DNA of 64,000 bases from Candidatus Poribacteria bacterium (GCA_022821965.1 JAJECN010000054.1:62001-126000); one strand, 5' to 3'. Positions 54,175 to 64,000 are shown, numbered from the stretch's first letter. The notes: generated by a model not told the origin, from the letters alone. Made by a program: numbers and translations.

Positions 54175-55345
54175 GCAGAATAAGAATCTCTATGAGGATC
54201 GCGATTCCAATCGCTACCGCACAGAGTAGGTAAGGACTCTGAACGCCCAATTGTGAATCCGCTGAGATGCCTCCAAGGAAGGGACCTAACAGGATTCCAA
54301 CACCTAATATGGCTTCGTGCCACCCGCTCTTATTCCCCTTATCTGCATGCCGGTCCAGCCCATAGTAGAGACTACTGAAGTAAGTAAAAGCTACAGATAC
54401 ACCGATAACCGCAAATGCAATAGCCCAGAGGATTATATGCTGGAATAATCCTATGCCGAGGAAACTCAGAATTGCCAGCACTTGAACAATCAAAAGTGGG
54501 CTAAAGCGATAATGCCACCGGGTCGAGTAGCCGGTCCCAAGGACGACGAACGCCAATGTTTGAACGCCACCGAGTATCAGCATCAAATTTCCATATATTG
54601 CCGGACGTATACCCATCTCTAATGTGAGTTTTGGGGCGAGTTGGCGGAGCACACCCAGCGAGAACCAAGAGACAAAATTCGCACAACGCGCCAGATGAAG
54701 ATAAGTCATCCGAACGGGTAGAGATGGATACAGTATCTCAGGTGATTCCGGGTCGGATTCGTCTGTGTGGACAGATATACTTGATGGGTCGGGTTTGGAA
54801 ATACGAGAAGCCCAAATTGTCACTAAGGTGAGGATGGCGAAAATACCAGCGAGGTAGAAAGGTTTAAATGGGTTTGCCTCGCCGTACAGATAACTCGAGA
54901 ACGCTGGCCCCAAGGTCATGCCGATGCTCCAGAACAGGTTGAAGAGCATAATCCGATGGATTAATTCGCCTTCGCCTTCTTGTTCGGCGAGCCATGCCTC
55001 GTAAGCGGGAAAGAAGAGTGCCATACTTATACCGATTCCGGGAAAAACACTCATCAGATGTCCGCTATTTCGACATAGGGCGAGTGCTACACTGACGACA
55101 CTAAGTATCAGGCACCCTGCGTAAAGGATATACCGACGCTCTATCCGATCCGAGAGTCTACCGAGTGGGATCGCGAGCAGCGCGAAACACCCTGTGCTTA
55201 CTGCCATCAACACACCGAGAAACGTTGTGGAGAGTCCTAAATAACTGGTATAAAAAGAGGTGTTGGTTAGGACGCTGCTAAAGGCAAAGTCAATCAATAG
55301 GACTGGTAGATAAACAGTGAGCAGTTGGATCGGTTTTAGGCGCAT
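54140..55345 (-). CDS. MFS transporter
   Basis: About 12 hydrophobic segments; LAIPLGRLSDRIERRYILYAGC loop motif. Confidence 0.9.
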   Translation of the reverse strand: MRLKPIQLLTVYLPVLLIDFAFSSVLTNTSFYTSYLGLSTTFLGVLMAVSTGCFALLAIPLGRLSDRIERRYILYAGCLILSVVSVALALCRNSGHLMSVFPGIGISMALFFPAYEAWLAEQEGEGELIHRIMLFNLFWSIGMTLGPAFSSYLYGEANPFKPFYLAGIFAILTLVTIWASRISKPDPSSISVHTDESDPESPEILYPSLPVRMTYLHLARCANFVSWFSLGVLRQLAPKLTLEMGIRPAIYGNLMLILGGVQTLAFVVLGTGYSTRWHYRFSPLLIVQVLAILSFLGIGLFQHIILWAIAFAVIGVSVAFTYFSSLYYGLDRHADKGNKSGWHEAILGVGILLGPFLGGISADSQLGVQSPYLLCAVAIGIAILIEILILLKSCRHQADSR

Positions 55346-55376
55346 TAAGGCATCGGGGTTGAAAACCGCTCCTACG

Positions 55377-56369
55377 TTATGGCATCATAATCGCCGCGTC
55401 GATCATGTGATAACCTGTCGCACCAACCGGTTCTACTTCAATTCCGATTTCGTCTTGCGTGACACCACTATTGCCGGTGGCTCTTGCATAGATTTCAACA
55501 GGCTCCACTTTTTCGGGTACCTGCCACTCCCATTTCCAGAGCACCCACGCAAACAGGTTATCCTTCGCCCAAATTTCTGCCTCTTCCCACGTCTGTCCGT
55601 AGTCGATACTAACTTCTACCTTCTTAATACCACCGTGGTTGCCCGCATCGAACGCCGCACCACTCACTGTGTAAATCTTGCCGCCCGGAATTTCCTCACC
55701 CTCGCTCGGGGTCCCAATCATTGTAGCGAGTTTCACATTCGCGATCGGATCCCAACCCCGTTTCTCCCAGTAACTTTCATGTTCCTTCGCCAATTGAATG
55801 TTGATTATCCATTTCGGGTTCTTCGTGCCGTAATGGCCCGGGTTAAGCAATCGGATGGGGAAGCCGTGCTCAGTCGGTAGCGGTTCACCGTTCATCTCAT
55901 AAGCGAGGAGTGTCTCTTCCCGCATCGCCTTTTCCAAAGGAATCGCTGTATGGTAGTTGTCTGCACAGCGGAAAACTACCACTTTGGCTTCAGGTTTGGG
56001 TACAACTTTTTCAAGCAGATCGCGCAGCCGAATCCCTTTCCACACCGCATTGCTCATCTGTTCCGTGCCGATTGGGTCGCCGATACACTTCAGGGTTCGC
56101 ATCGCCGTGATGGATTCCATCGCGGTGATGTCTTCAAGTCGCAGCGGTGGTATCCGTTTTTCGATGAGACCGGTGATCGGCAATCGCCATGTCGCCGCGT
56201 CAAGTTCAACAGGATCGCCGATCTGTAGGATATAGAAGTCGGCGTTTGGGGTTATCAGTGTGCTCGGTTTAAGGTGTGGCACTGCTGCTGCGTCTCCTTC
56301 CAATCGAAGGGGCAACACCATTCCCGCTGCACTAATCGCGCTCAGTTTTATGAACGTTCGTCTTTTCAT
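55377..56369 (-). CDS. Molybdopterin-dependent (sulfite oxidase-type) oxidoreductase, Tat-exported
   Basis: MKRRTFIKLSAISAAGMVLP Tat-like signal. MRTLKCIGDPIGTEQMSNAVWKGIRLRDLLEK Mo-Cys region; dimerization domain at C-terminus. Confidence 0.88.
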   Translation of the reverse strand: MKRRTFIKLSAISAAGMVLPLRLEGDAAAVPHLKPSTLITPNADFYILQIGDPVELDAATWRLPITGLIEKRIPPLRLEDITAMESITAMRTLKCIGDPIGTEQMSNAVWKGIRLRDLLEKVVPKPEAKVVVFRCADNYHTAIPLEKAMREETLLAYEMNGEPLPTEHGFPIRLLNPGHYGTKNPKWIINIQLAKEHESYWEKRGWDPIANVKLATMIGTPSEGEEIPGGKIYTVSGAAFDAGNHGGIKKVEVSIDYGQTWEEAEIWAKDNLFAWVLWKWEWQVPEKVEPVEIYARATGNSGVTQDEIGIEVEPVGATGYHMIDAAIMMP

Positions 56370-56511
56370 TCTTTTAATTTTCCTTGCGGTTCGGTCAGCA
56401 GGGTTTGAGGTTTTCGTGCCCGTTTCCGTATATCCGCTTTCCACTTCGTTTCAAGCTGCGTGTGCTTCTGAAAAGCGAGTTGTAATATACCGCCTGCCTC
56501 TTTGCTGACTC

Positions 56512-56709
56512 CTATTTCTCCTCGCGTCTTTTTCTATTTCGCATTCGCATCGTAATTTTTACAACGCCTCTCACCATAATTGCCGTCCCACCGCACAGAA
56601 ATAGGGGCAATCCCCATTTCCAGTGAAAGAAAAAGTAAGCGATAAAACTGACAGACATCAAAGCAATAAAGGTATTTAAAAGTGTTTTGTTTTCGTACCA
56701 TTTCTGCAT
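56512..56709 (-). CDS. Small hypothetical membrane protein
   Basis: 65 aa with two hydrophobic stretches and a basic tail. Confidence 0.5.
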   Translation of the reverse strand: MQKWYENKTLLNTFIALMSVSFIAYFFFHWKWGLPLFLCGGTAIMVRGVVKITMRMRNRKRREEK

Positions 56710-56762
56710 CTGTTTATCTGTTTCTGAAGGTTAACTCAGAATCCGATTGCTGCTGAGAACAC

Positions 56763-57368
56763 TCACGCTTTTTGTGCCACCATACCAGAGAGAATGCCCA
56801 AAATTTTGTCGCACTGCCCGATGGGATAAACAGCCATATCAATGTGCAACCGTTTTCCATCTAACTTCAGAAATTGCCACTCCGTTCCTGTAGTGGCAGC
56901 TCCATAAATGTACGGGATGTTATTCCCTCTTTCTCCATTAAAGCGTTGTGCCGCGAGCATCTCGGCAGCACACTGTCCAAAACCCAGTTTCGGTTCGGCA
57001 TTTTTTGCTTCAACAAGCACGATGACAGGTGCCTCTAAAAACAATTGTTCCGGCGACAAACTTACCAAAAAATCGCAGACTCCGGTCAATCCATCTTCGA
57101 CATCAACATTGAAGTCAATGCCGGAGAAGAGACTCACGCGGTTCTCAAAGTACTCCCAGAGTTCAAACAGAACGTCGGCGACAATTAGCTCCGAGCGTGC
57201 CTTCACTGTGCCTATCGCAACGGCTAATGGAGCCTTTTTTGCCAGGACCGTCGCGAGTTGTTCACTTGGCATCACCGGTTCTATCTCAGAGAAAATACCG
57301 ATAGATCGAATCATCTCAAGTTGAAACGTTGTCACCACTGATTCTAAGGTAAAGTTACTATAAGCCAT
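56763..57368 (-). CDS. Hypothetical protein with PD-(D/E)XK-like core
   Basis: GVCDFLVSLSPEQLFLEAPVIVLVEAKNAEPKLGFGQCAAEMLAA (D...ExK). Confidence 0.65.
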   Translation of the reverse strand: MAYSNFTLESVVTTFQLEMIRSIGIFSEIEPVMPSEQLATVLAKKAPLAVAIGTVKARSELIVADVLFELWEYFENRVSLFSGIDFNVDVEDGLTGVCDFLVSLSPEQLFLEAPVIVLVEAKNAEPKLGFGQCAAEMLAAQRFNGERGNNIPYIYGAATTGTEWQFLKLDGKRLHIDMAVYPIGQCDKILGILSGMVAQKA

Positions 57369-57559
57369 TGTGATATGATCCCCTGCAGGCGTAAGTCCTA
57401 TTTTTTCAACTCACATCATAATAAAAATGATACCACATACTATAGTTGAACGTCAACAGAATAGAGACATTTGAAAAATCGGTTGTGCTCCGCTTGAAAA
57501 AGTGATATGCTGTTCCTATACATTCATACAAACCTTAGCGAAAAGGCTCGGAGTTCCTC

Positions 57560-59047
57560 ATGGCAAAACAACCGAATATAATTTTCCTCATGACGGATCA
57601 GCAGCGTTTTGATACGGTCGGCGCACTCGGAAATCCAATTATTCAGACACCGGGATTAGATCGCCTTGTTCGGGAGGGGACAAGCTTTACGTCGGCGTAT
57701 TGCCCGTCTGCTGTGTGCGTAGCCTCCCGTTGCAGTTTCTTGCTCGGGCAGTGGCCACATGAGACAGAATGTACCAGCAACTCAGCCATGCCACAAGATC
57801 GTGTTTCGGTGATGGAGCTGCTCAATGAAGCAGGCTACCAGACACACGGTATCGGCAAGATGCATTTTACACCACAAGGACGCAAAATGTGGGGGTTTGA
57901 AACGCGAGACTATTCCGAGGAGGGGCCCGGTCCCGATGATTTTACGGAGTTTTTGGGTGAAAACGGCTATGACCATATCGTTGCACCACACGGCGAGCGG
58001 AGTGAGTATTACTACATCCCACAACCTTCGCAACTTCCAGCGCGCTTGCACCACACGCAGTGGGTAGGGGATAGGACACTCCAATTCCTGTCTCAACGCG
58101 ATACGAGTCGCCCCTTTTTGTGTTGGAGCAGTTTTATCAAGCCACATCCGCCATTTGAATCACCCGTGCCGTGGAATCGGCTCTATCGCACAGTCGAAAT
58201 GCCGCTTCCATTCCTACCTTCAGATTATGAGCATCTGCATACCTACTGGAATCGACATCAAAATCGTTACAAATACCGCGACCAAGGACGGGATATGAAT
58301 CTGCTCCGCACGATGCGGGCGGCTTACTATGCAGCCATCTCTTTCATCGATTATCAGGTGGGTCGAATCCTCGACTCCCTCGAATCGGAAGGTGAACTTG
58401 ACAACACGCTGATTTTATACACCTCCGACCACGGTGAATTGCTCGGTGACTATGATTGCTACGGGAAACGCTCTTTCCTTGACGCTGCTGCCCGAATTCC
58501 GCTGCTCGTCCGTTATCCTGAACGTTTCGCCGCAAACACCCAATGCGACGTTCCAACGAGTCTTGTTGATGTGCTGCCAACGAGTCTTGGCGCAGCGGGG
58601 CTATCCCCAGAGGTGGATCGGAGCGGCGTTGATCTCGCGGATCTTGCCACCGGACGCGCACAGCGGAATGCAATCGTTGGGCAATTAGGGCAAGAGGGCA
58701 CAGGACTCTACATGCTCTTGACGAGTGAATACAAATACATCTACTCTGCCGCTGATCGGCAAGAATGGCTCTTCAGGCGTTTGTCGGGTAGACTTGATGA
58801 ACGAAGTCTCGTTGGCAATCCTGCTTATGGTAGGATTCTCAACGACTATCGGAAACGCTTGATTGAATGGCTCCGCGAGGACGGCTACGAGTTACCACTT
58901 GATGGCAATAAATGGCGCGAATTCCCTCCACCTGCTGAACCTGAAAATCCGGATGCGGGTCAACTTTTCCAAGACGGTCGCTCCGTGAGTGATCAGTTTC
59001 CACAAGGGTATTCGCCGCATATTGATCCCATGAGACCACCGTCTTAG
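57560..59047 (+). CDS. Sulfatase (arylsulfatase family)
   Basis: NIIFLMTDQQRFDTVG; formylglycine site CVASR (CxASR); LILYTSDHGELLGDYDCYGKRSF. Confidence 0.95.
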   Translation: MAKQPNIIFLMTDQQRFDTVGALGNPIIQTPGLDRLVREGTSFTSAYCPSAVCVASRCSFLLGQWPHETECTSNSAMPQDRVSVMELLNEAGYQTHGIGKMHFTPQGRKMWGFETRDYSEEGPGPDDFTEFLGENGYDHIVAPHGERSEYYYIPQPSQLPARLHHTQWVGDRTLQFLSQRDTSRPFLCWSSFIKPHPPFESPVPWNRLYRTVEMPLPFLPSDYEHLHTYWNRHQNRYKYRDQGRDMNLLRTMRAAYYAAISFIDYQVGRILDSLESEGELDNTLILYTSDHGELLGDYDCYGKRSFLDAAARIPLLVRYPERFAANTQCDVPTSLVDVLPTSLGAAGLSPEVDRSGVDLADLATGRAQRNAIVGQLGQEGTGLYMLLTSEYKYIYSAADRQEWLFRRLSGRLDERSLVGNPAYGRILNDYRKRLIEWLREDGYELPLDGNKWREFPPPAEPENPDAGQLFQDGRSVSDQFPQGYSPHIDPMRPPS

Positions 59048-59131
59048 TTCAAGTTTCTTCTCAGTACGAAGGATAGTATATTCCTAAACGCCTGAATGTG
59101 TTCGGGCACCCAAACACAGCAATTGGAAATC

Positions 59132-60472
59132 ATGCCGATCCGTCGTTATGCCAAAACGCTACTCTCAAAGGCAGCATGGCATGCCTACAATACCTATCGC
59201 AAAGGTGCACGTCACCGCTCTCGATTTGCACAGGCAGCTGCATTGCTGGACGCGCCGCGCGAAGACATCTTGGCATTCCAGAGAGAGCGGTTGGAAAAAC
59301 TCCTTCAGCACGCGTCCCAGACTACACCGTATTACCGCGAATTGCTTAAGACGGAGTCACCAGATATTTCAGAGGTGCCACCGCTTGAAAAACAGAACGT
59401 TCGGGAGCAATTAGAGCACCTCTGTTCTGAAGCGTTTCCACAGGAGCTGCGCATCAAAAACGCTACGGGTGGTTCAACAGGCACGCCGCTTACCTTCTAT
59501 CAAGACAGAAATTATTGGAATCAACGGAACTTGAGCGTATACTACTTTGATCGGTGGGCGGGTTGGAATTTCGGCGAACCGCAACTGATTATATGGGGTG
59601 CCCCCGCAGATTTAAAAGGTGATGAACACTGGAAGCATCGCCTCAACAACTTCTGGCGAAATCAGTATTGGCTCAACGGCTTTCACCTCACAGATGAAAA
59701 TATGCAAGCAGCGTTTGAGAGGATGGAGCAATGTCAGCCACAAACGATTCTCTCCTATCCCTCTTCTCTTTACCAATTTGCTACATTCCTTTTGGAAAAC
59801 GGTTTGACACCCAGATGGCAATTGAAAGGAATTATATCTTCCGCCGAGATGCTACATCAGCATTACCGGGCTTTAGCCGAGGATATTTTCAGGGCGAAGG
59901 TGTATAATCGCTACGGCGGACGGGAAGTTGGGTTGATTGCTATGGAGTGTAGCAAGGGACGTATGCATATCAATTGCCGGGACATCTATCTTGAAATAGA
60001 CAGTCCCAATCCATACACCGAACCAGGGGAGATTCTGATTACGCAACTTAACAACTATGCGATGCCGTTTATTCGATACCGAATCGGGGACATCGGTCGC
60101 CTCTCTGATGAAGTTTGTCCGTGTGGCAATCAGTTGCCTATTTTGGCGGAATTGCTCGGACGCACGACCGCGACCTTCCGAACGGAAACTGGAACGTTGA
60201 TACACGGCGGCTATTTTACGCGACACTTCTACGGCGTTGATGGTGTCCGTCAATTCCAGATAATTCAGGAAACGCTTAAGCATTGCATCTTGAAGTTGGT
60301 TATTAATGCAAAATGGACAGACGCAACACGCCGTTACCTCGTCCAGAGTATCCAAAAAGCACTCGGCGAGGAAGTTGTTGTCACAGTAGAGTTTGTTGAA
60401 GAGATTCCACTTTCTGCTTCAGGGAAGCGAGAATACACGATCTCGAAAGTAACCGCGCCAGTTAATGATTAA
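59132..60472 (+). CDS. PaaK/CapK-like phenylacetate-CoA ligase family protein
   Basis: NATGGSTGTPLTFYQD, YNRYGGREVGLIAMEC, AMPFIRYRIGDIGRL. Start set to 59132. Confidence 0.88.
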   Translation: MPIRRYAKTLLSKAAWHAYNTYRKGARHRSRFAQAAALLDAPREDILAFQRERLEKLLQHASQTTPYYRELLKTESPDISEVPPLEKQNVREQLEHLCSEAFPQELRIKNATGGSTGTPLTFYQDRNYWNQRNLSVYYFDRWAGWNFGEPQLIIWGAPADLKGDEHWKHRLNNFWRNQYWLNGFHLTDENMQAAFERMEQCQPQTILSYPSSLYQFATFLLENGLTPRWQLKGIISSAEMLHQHYRALAEDIFRAKVYNRYGGREVGLIAMECSKGRMHINCRDIYLEIDSPNPYTEPGEILITQLNNYAMPFIRYRIGDIGRLSDEVCPCGNQLPILAELLGRTTATFRTETGTLIHGGYFTRHFYGVDGVRQFQIIQETLKHCILKLVINAKWTDATRRYLVQSIQKALGEEVVVTVEFVEEIPLSASGKREYTISKVTAPVND

Positions 60473-62892
60473 GAATCGTTTCTGGCACAGAGTTCTCGGA
60501 GCGGGGCAACCCGCTTTGTGCCACCCGGAAGATAAGCGAAAATTAATCCGTCAATTGTCTGATTTCGATCCGCTACAACGCCAGTACTCTGCTCCGCAGT
60601 CAAACCTTTGGAAAGCAGTAAATAGAATGTGTCTTTTAGCCAACCGGGAGTCGTAAAGAAATTCCCTTGTCCTTTTGAAATGACAAAGTCTGCTTCTAAC
60701 AGGGCGTTGAAAAATTCAGGACTGCCTCGGTAGAGATTTGTCCCAATCGTCTTTGCCCCTGACGACATCAGCCTAACAACCCCATCCCGCATCGCGGTCT
60801 GTAGTTCTTGGAATTGCGGATAGTTCACGATTTCATGCAAATCGGCGAGGGTCGCATCGTTGCTGGCGTTGTCCACTTTTCCGACGACAGAGATACGGTG
60901 TCCACACTGAACGAGATCCTGAACAAACGCTATGTCGAAAATCACTTCTCCGTCGTTGTCGGCGAGCCAGAGAATGTTCTGGGAAGTCGTGTCAAGTACC
61001 TTTTCACGGAACTTTTCATAACAATCAATAGCGAAAGGTGCTTCAACCGCAGCACGCAGGACTTCAGAGAAATAATCGGGATTCGCGTTCAATCGCTTCA
61101 TGACCCGCTCGCTGCTATAGTCGATGATATTCCCCGCTACAACGAGTTTCAGTCGTGTTAACCAGCTGTCTTTCCAAAACTCTGGAAGGAGTTCGAGTGC
61201 TGTCTGTCGTGCCTTACGTTTATCGTAATGATAAGGATTTGGGTTACCGGTATGAAGCGTTACCATCTCGAAGATACTACCCCATACCTCTTCAGACGTG
61301 AGGGACTCAATGAGATAATCCCCATTGGCACGCCGGATATCCAAGAGTGTTTCTACAGCCTTGTTCGTGATCTGTTGAAGTTGTGAATTGCGGGTTGCAC
61401 GTGGGATCAGCTCTGTGGCACTGTGTGATGTTACATGCTCCCGAAGACCCTCCCAATCTGGCAATTCTCTTTTTTCACCAAAGGTGAAAACCCCAGGGAT
61501 ATATTCACGGGGCACAATCTGATCGAAGAGTGGCTTCGGTACACCGGGCGGAGTTTGAGCCAGTGGCACGCCAAGCGTCCGATTTGACAGGGTAATGTCG
61601 GCAGGAATCACTGTTCCATGCGCAGCGACCGCTGAGAGTTGAACGTTGTTCCCTACGCTCACCGCATCAAAGGTGGAATTTTTGATGGTACTCCGTGTCG
61701 CGAGTCCTTGCACCGGCTCCGATAGTGTTTCAGGTAAAGGATTCGATTCAAACGTCGTGTCGTTTGCGGTGACGTCCTGCAGTCCGACGGAATCACCTAC
61801 CGTTGTTGATCCGAGCAACGTAACGTTTTCAAGCCGACAATAGTCCCCAATCTGAACCTTTTCACCAAGATGCACGCTGCCTATTAAATAACACGCTGCG
61901 CCGATCACAATATCTTCACCGTTTAGGGTTATCTGCGCTGCTGGATCAACACGAATCCCTTTCTGTGCGAGAGACACCCGCGTCTGAGCAAACAGTGCCT
62001 CTTCACCGGATAGGACGTTGGACCAGCGATTGACACCGGATAACACCTCGCCGCGGTAGATAAAAGCATTCGTTTTTAATCCGTCTTCATAGCAGTGTCG
62101 GATGAGGTCAACATGGTGGAGTTCGTCGTTGCGGTTTGAATGTGGTTGTAACCGACCTATCCGTTCCATCAACGCGCTTTTCCGAATGAGGGTGATGCCC
62201 GTGTTGGTATATGCCTCGCCGTGGTGCCATCGATCCCACATCTCCTGTTTTTCTGTCTCCGTCATGTCGTACCACTCTTTGGTGCCAGTAAGTTTCCCAT
62301 CTGTGTCGAAAAAGAGTCCACCCTTATCGACAACCGTTTCAGGTGCCTTGCCACAGAGGGTAACATCCGCATCGGAGAGGAAGTGAGAGAGTAGTGTCTG
62401 TGCGAAAATGTCGCGCGCCAAAAATGGCTCATCGCCGAACGCCACACCGATCCATTCAGCATCCGAATCTCCGAGTGCTGGCAGTGCCGCTTGCAAAGCA
62501 CCGCCTGTGCCGTTCATCTCTTCTTGAATACAAAAAACGGCATTCGGACCCAGCAGTCGCGCGGCGGATTCGCTTTTCTCAACACGTGCTGCCATCTGTG
62601 GGTTGATAACGACAATGTCAGGACGGTCCCCCGGTAGATAACGCCGCGAGTGCTGGAGCGTGTTCTGCTCACCGAAGGTGATATCCAGTGTTTTGCTCAA
62701 GCGTCCAGTGGCATCAATCCGTGTACCTTTACCGGCAGCAAGCACGACCCACTGTGGTGTGAGGTATTTTTCGGGATTTTCTGTCGGGAGTTTCGCGAGG
62801 AAAGTTTCAATTTCAGCCGGATCTGATGAGATCACCGCGAGTGTATCTTCTAAATTACAACCGAGAAGGTTTTCAAGAAGATGGGTCTTCAT
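60469..62892 (-). CDS. GlmU-like nucleotidyltransferase (plus left-handed beta-helix) fused to DUF89 damage-control phosphatase domain
   Basis: VVLAAGKGTRIDATGRLSKTL and QEEMNGTGGALQAALP (nucleotidyltransferase), hexapeptide-like LNGEDIVIGAACYLIGSVHLGEKVQIGDYCRLENVTLLG, then DUF89 motif ILWLADNDGEVIFDIAFVQDL...VGKVDNASNDAT...FVISKGQGNF. Confidence 0.87.
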   Translation of the reverse strand: MKTHLLENLLGCNLEDTLAVISSDPAEIETFLAKLPTENPEKYLTPQWVVLAAGKGTRIDATGRLSKTLDITFGEQNTLQHSRRYLPGDRPDIVVINPQMAARVEKSESAARLLGPNAVFCIQEEMNGTGGALQAALPALGDSDAEWIGVAFGDEPFLARDIFAQTLLSHFLSDADVTLCGKAPETVVDKGGLFFDTDGKLTGTKEWYDMTETEKQEMWDRWHHGEAYTNTGITLIRKSALMERIGRLQPHSNRNDELHHVDLIRHCYEDGLKTNAFIYRGEVLSGVNRWSNVLSGEEALFAQTRVSLAQKGIRVDPAAQITLNGEDIVIGAACYLIGSVHLGEKVQIGDYCRLENVTLLGSTTVGDSVGLQDVTANDTTFESNPLPETLSEPVQGLATRSTIKNSTFDAVSVGNNVQLSAVAAHGTVIPADITLSNRTLGVPLAQTPPGVPKPLFDQIVPREYIPGVFTFGEKRELPDWEGLREHVTSHSATELIPRATRNSQLQQITNKAVETLLDIRRANGDYLIESLTSEEVWGSIFEMVTLHTGNPNPYHYDKRKARQTALELLPEFWKDSWLTRLKLVVAGNIIDYSSERVMKRLNANPDYFSEVLRAAVEAPFAIDCYEKFREKVLDTTSQNILWLADNDGEVIFDIAFVQDLVQCGHRISVVGKVDNASNDATLADLHEIVNYPQFQELQTAMRDGVVRLMSSGAKTIGTNLYRGSPEFFNALLEADFVISKGQGNFFTTPGWLKDTFYLLLSKGLTAEQSTGVVADRNQTIDGLIFAYLPGGTKRVAPLRELCARNDS

Positions 62893-64000
62893 TTAATCGT
62901 TGCCCTCTAATTCTGCTTGGATATTTTGAAATTGTGCTAACGCGGACTCTAAATTCTCGGTGATTTCCGACACTAATACATCTGGCGTAGGAAGGTCTGC
63001 TGCATCTTCAACGGAGTCCTCTTTTAGCCAGAAGATGTCAAGGTTGACATGCTCGCGTTCAATGAGTTCTTCATAACTGAAGGCACGGAAGTGCTCGGTC
63101 TCAGTCCGATCGTCGCGGTTATCTGGTTTGTAAACAGTGATAAAATCTTGTAGGTCAGTATCTGTCAGCGGATTTGTTTTGAGTGTAAAGTTTTTATTTG
63201 TCCGTAGATCATAGATCCAGAGTTTCCGGGTCCACGGTTTTTCGCGCGCGCGTCTCTTATCGAAAAAGAGCACATTCGCCTTGACTCCTTGGGCGTAGAA
63301 AATACCGGTTGGCAGTCGCAAGAGGGTATGGACATCAAATTGTTTCAGCAGCTGCTGGCGAATTGTTTCCCCTGCGCCACGTTCAAAAAGCACGTTGTCA
63401 GGGAGGACAACAGCGGCGCGTCCATCCGTTTTCAGAATGGTTTTGATGTGTTGGAGGAAGTTGAACTGTTTATTTGAAGTGGTTGCCCAGAAATCGTCGC
63501 GCTCATAAGTAAGCGATGTGTTGCTGCGTTTACCGCCATTGGTGGCAATTGTAATGCTACTCCTATTCCCGAACGGGGGGTTGGTAAGCACCATATTGTA
63601 GCGATCACTTGTATCACTCATGAGGCTATCATCGGTTGTAATTGGACTTTCTGTTCCACCGATACCGTGTAGGTATAGATTCATCACACAGAGGCGGACG
63701 ACGTTATCAACGATGTCTGTGCCAGCGAAGGTGTTAAATCTAAGGAAATCCTTCTGTTCGCGATCCATCCTACTGCTATAATTTTCGGAAATATAGTCGT
63801 GCGCTGCGAGAAAGAAGCCACCGGTACCGCACGCGGGATCACAGATCGTTTGCATCGGTTCGGGACGCATTACTGCAACCATCGCCTTGATGAGTGGTCG
63901 TGGTGTAAAATACTGCCCTGCGCCGCTTTTCGTATCTTCAGCATTTTTCTGTAAAAGTCCTTCGTAGATAGTGCCTTTGATGTCGGCAGTCATCCTGCTC
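62893..64000 (-). CDS. hsdM: Type I restriction-modification M subunit (5' truncated at window edge)
   Basis: GAGQYFTPRPLIKAMVAVM, TICDPACGTGGFFLAA, MVLTNPPFG. The N-terminal HsdM helical domain is missing, so the gene extends beyond 64000. Confidence 0.93.
   Translation of the reverse strand, partial: SRMTADIKGTIYEGLLQKNAEDTKSGAGQYFTPRPLIKAMVAVMRPEPMQTICDPACGTGGFFLAAHDYISENYSSRMDREQKDFLRFNTFAGTDIVDNVVRLCVMNLYLHGIGGTESPITTDDSLMSDTSDRYNMVLTNPPFGNRSSITIATNGGKRSNTSLTYERDDFWATTSNKQFNFLQHIKTILKTDGRAAVVLPDNVLFERGAGETIRQQLLKQFDVHTLLRLPTGIFYAQGVKANVLFFDKRRAREKPWTRKLWIYDLRTNKNFTLKTNPLTDTDLQDFITVYKPDNRDDRTETEHFRAFSYEELIEREHVNLDIFWLKEDSVEDAADLPTPDVLVSEITENLESALAQFQNIQAELEGND

Noticed and set aside
1-64000. 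tRNA, rRNA, IS element or prophage
   Set aside because: No tRNA cloverleaf or rRNA sequence, no transposase/integrase ORF and no phage structural genes were recognised by eye. A dedicated scan would be needed to exclude small RNAs.

Overview
This 64 kb window is chromosomal DNA from an uncultured bacterium with a Gram-negative-type envelope. The mix of families (SDRs, MR/MLE, sulfatase, Uma2, many short intergenic repeats) is compatible with Poribacteria-like marine lineages, but that is a weak inference. Both ends are truncated: an aminotransferase on the left and a type I HsdM on the right.

Main blocks:
(i) 1-8.9 kb: aminotransferase, Rad50-like zinc-hook ATPase, a decayed AAA-ATPase/PD-(D/E)XK gene, an 8-fold repeat secreted protein, SixA-like phosphatase and small envelope proteins.
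(ii) 9-20.1 kb: a co-directional mfd - PPIase - PPIase - surA-like - lptD-like cluster. The LptD-like protein carries an embedded SurA-like parvulin region and a long acidic linker.
(iii) 20.2-37.1 kb: a dispersed type I restriction-modification set (hsdM, hsdS, hsdR) interleaved with a HigBA-like TA pair, orphan antitoxins, DUF2806, a NACHT NTPase with an unusual low-complexity C-terminus, a VapC/PIN remnant and repeat-rich intergenic DNA.
(iv) 37-64 kb: metabolic genes (PPi-type PFK, TPP enzyme, KdgK-like kinase, MR/MLE enzyme, sulfatase, PaaK-like ligase), a trypsin-TPR protein, tandem MacB-like permeases, a nuclease/methyltransferase cluster, and a GlmU-like nucleotidyltransferase fused to a DUF89 damage-control phosphatase domain, abutting a second hsdM.

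The two strongest candidates for something undescribed are the LptD-like protein with a built-in SurA-like chaperone module and the GlmU-like/DUF89 fusion. Several short dispersed repeat families are also described. All family calls are by eye from translated motifs; no searches were run.
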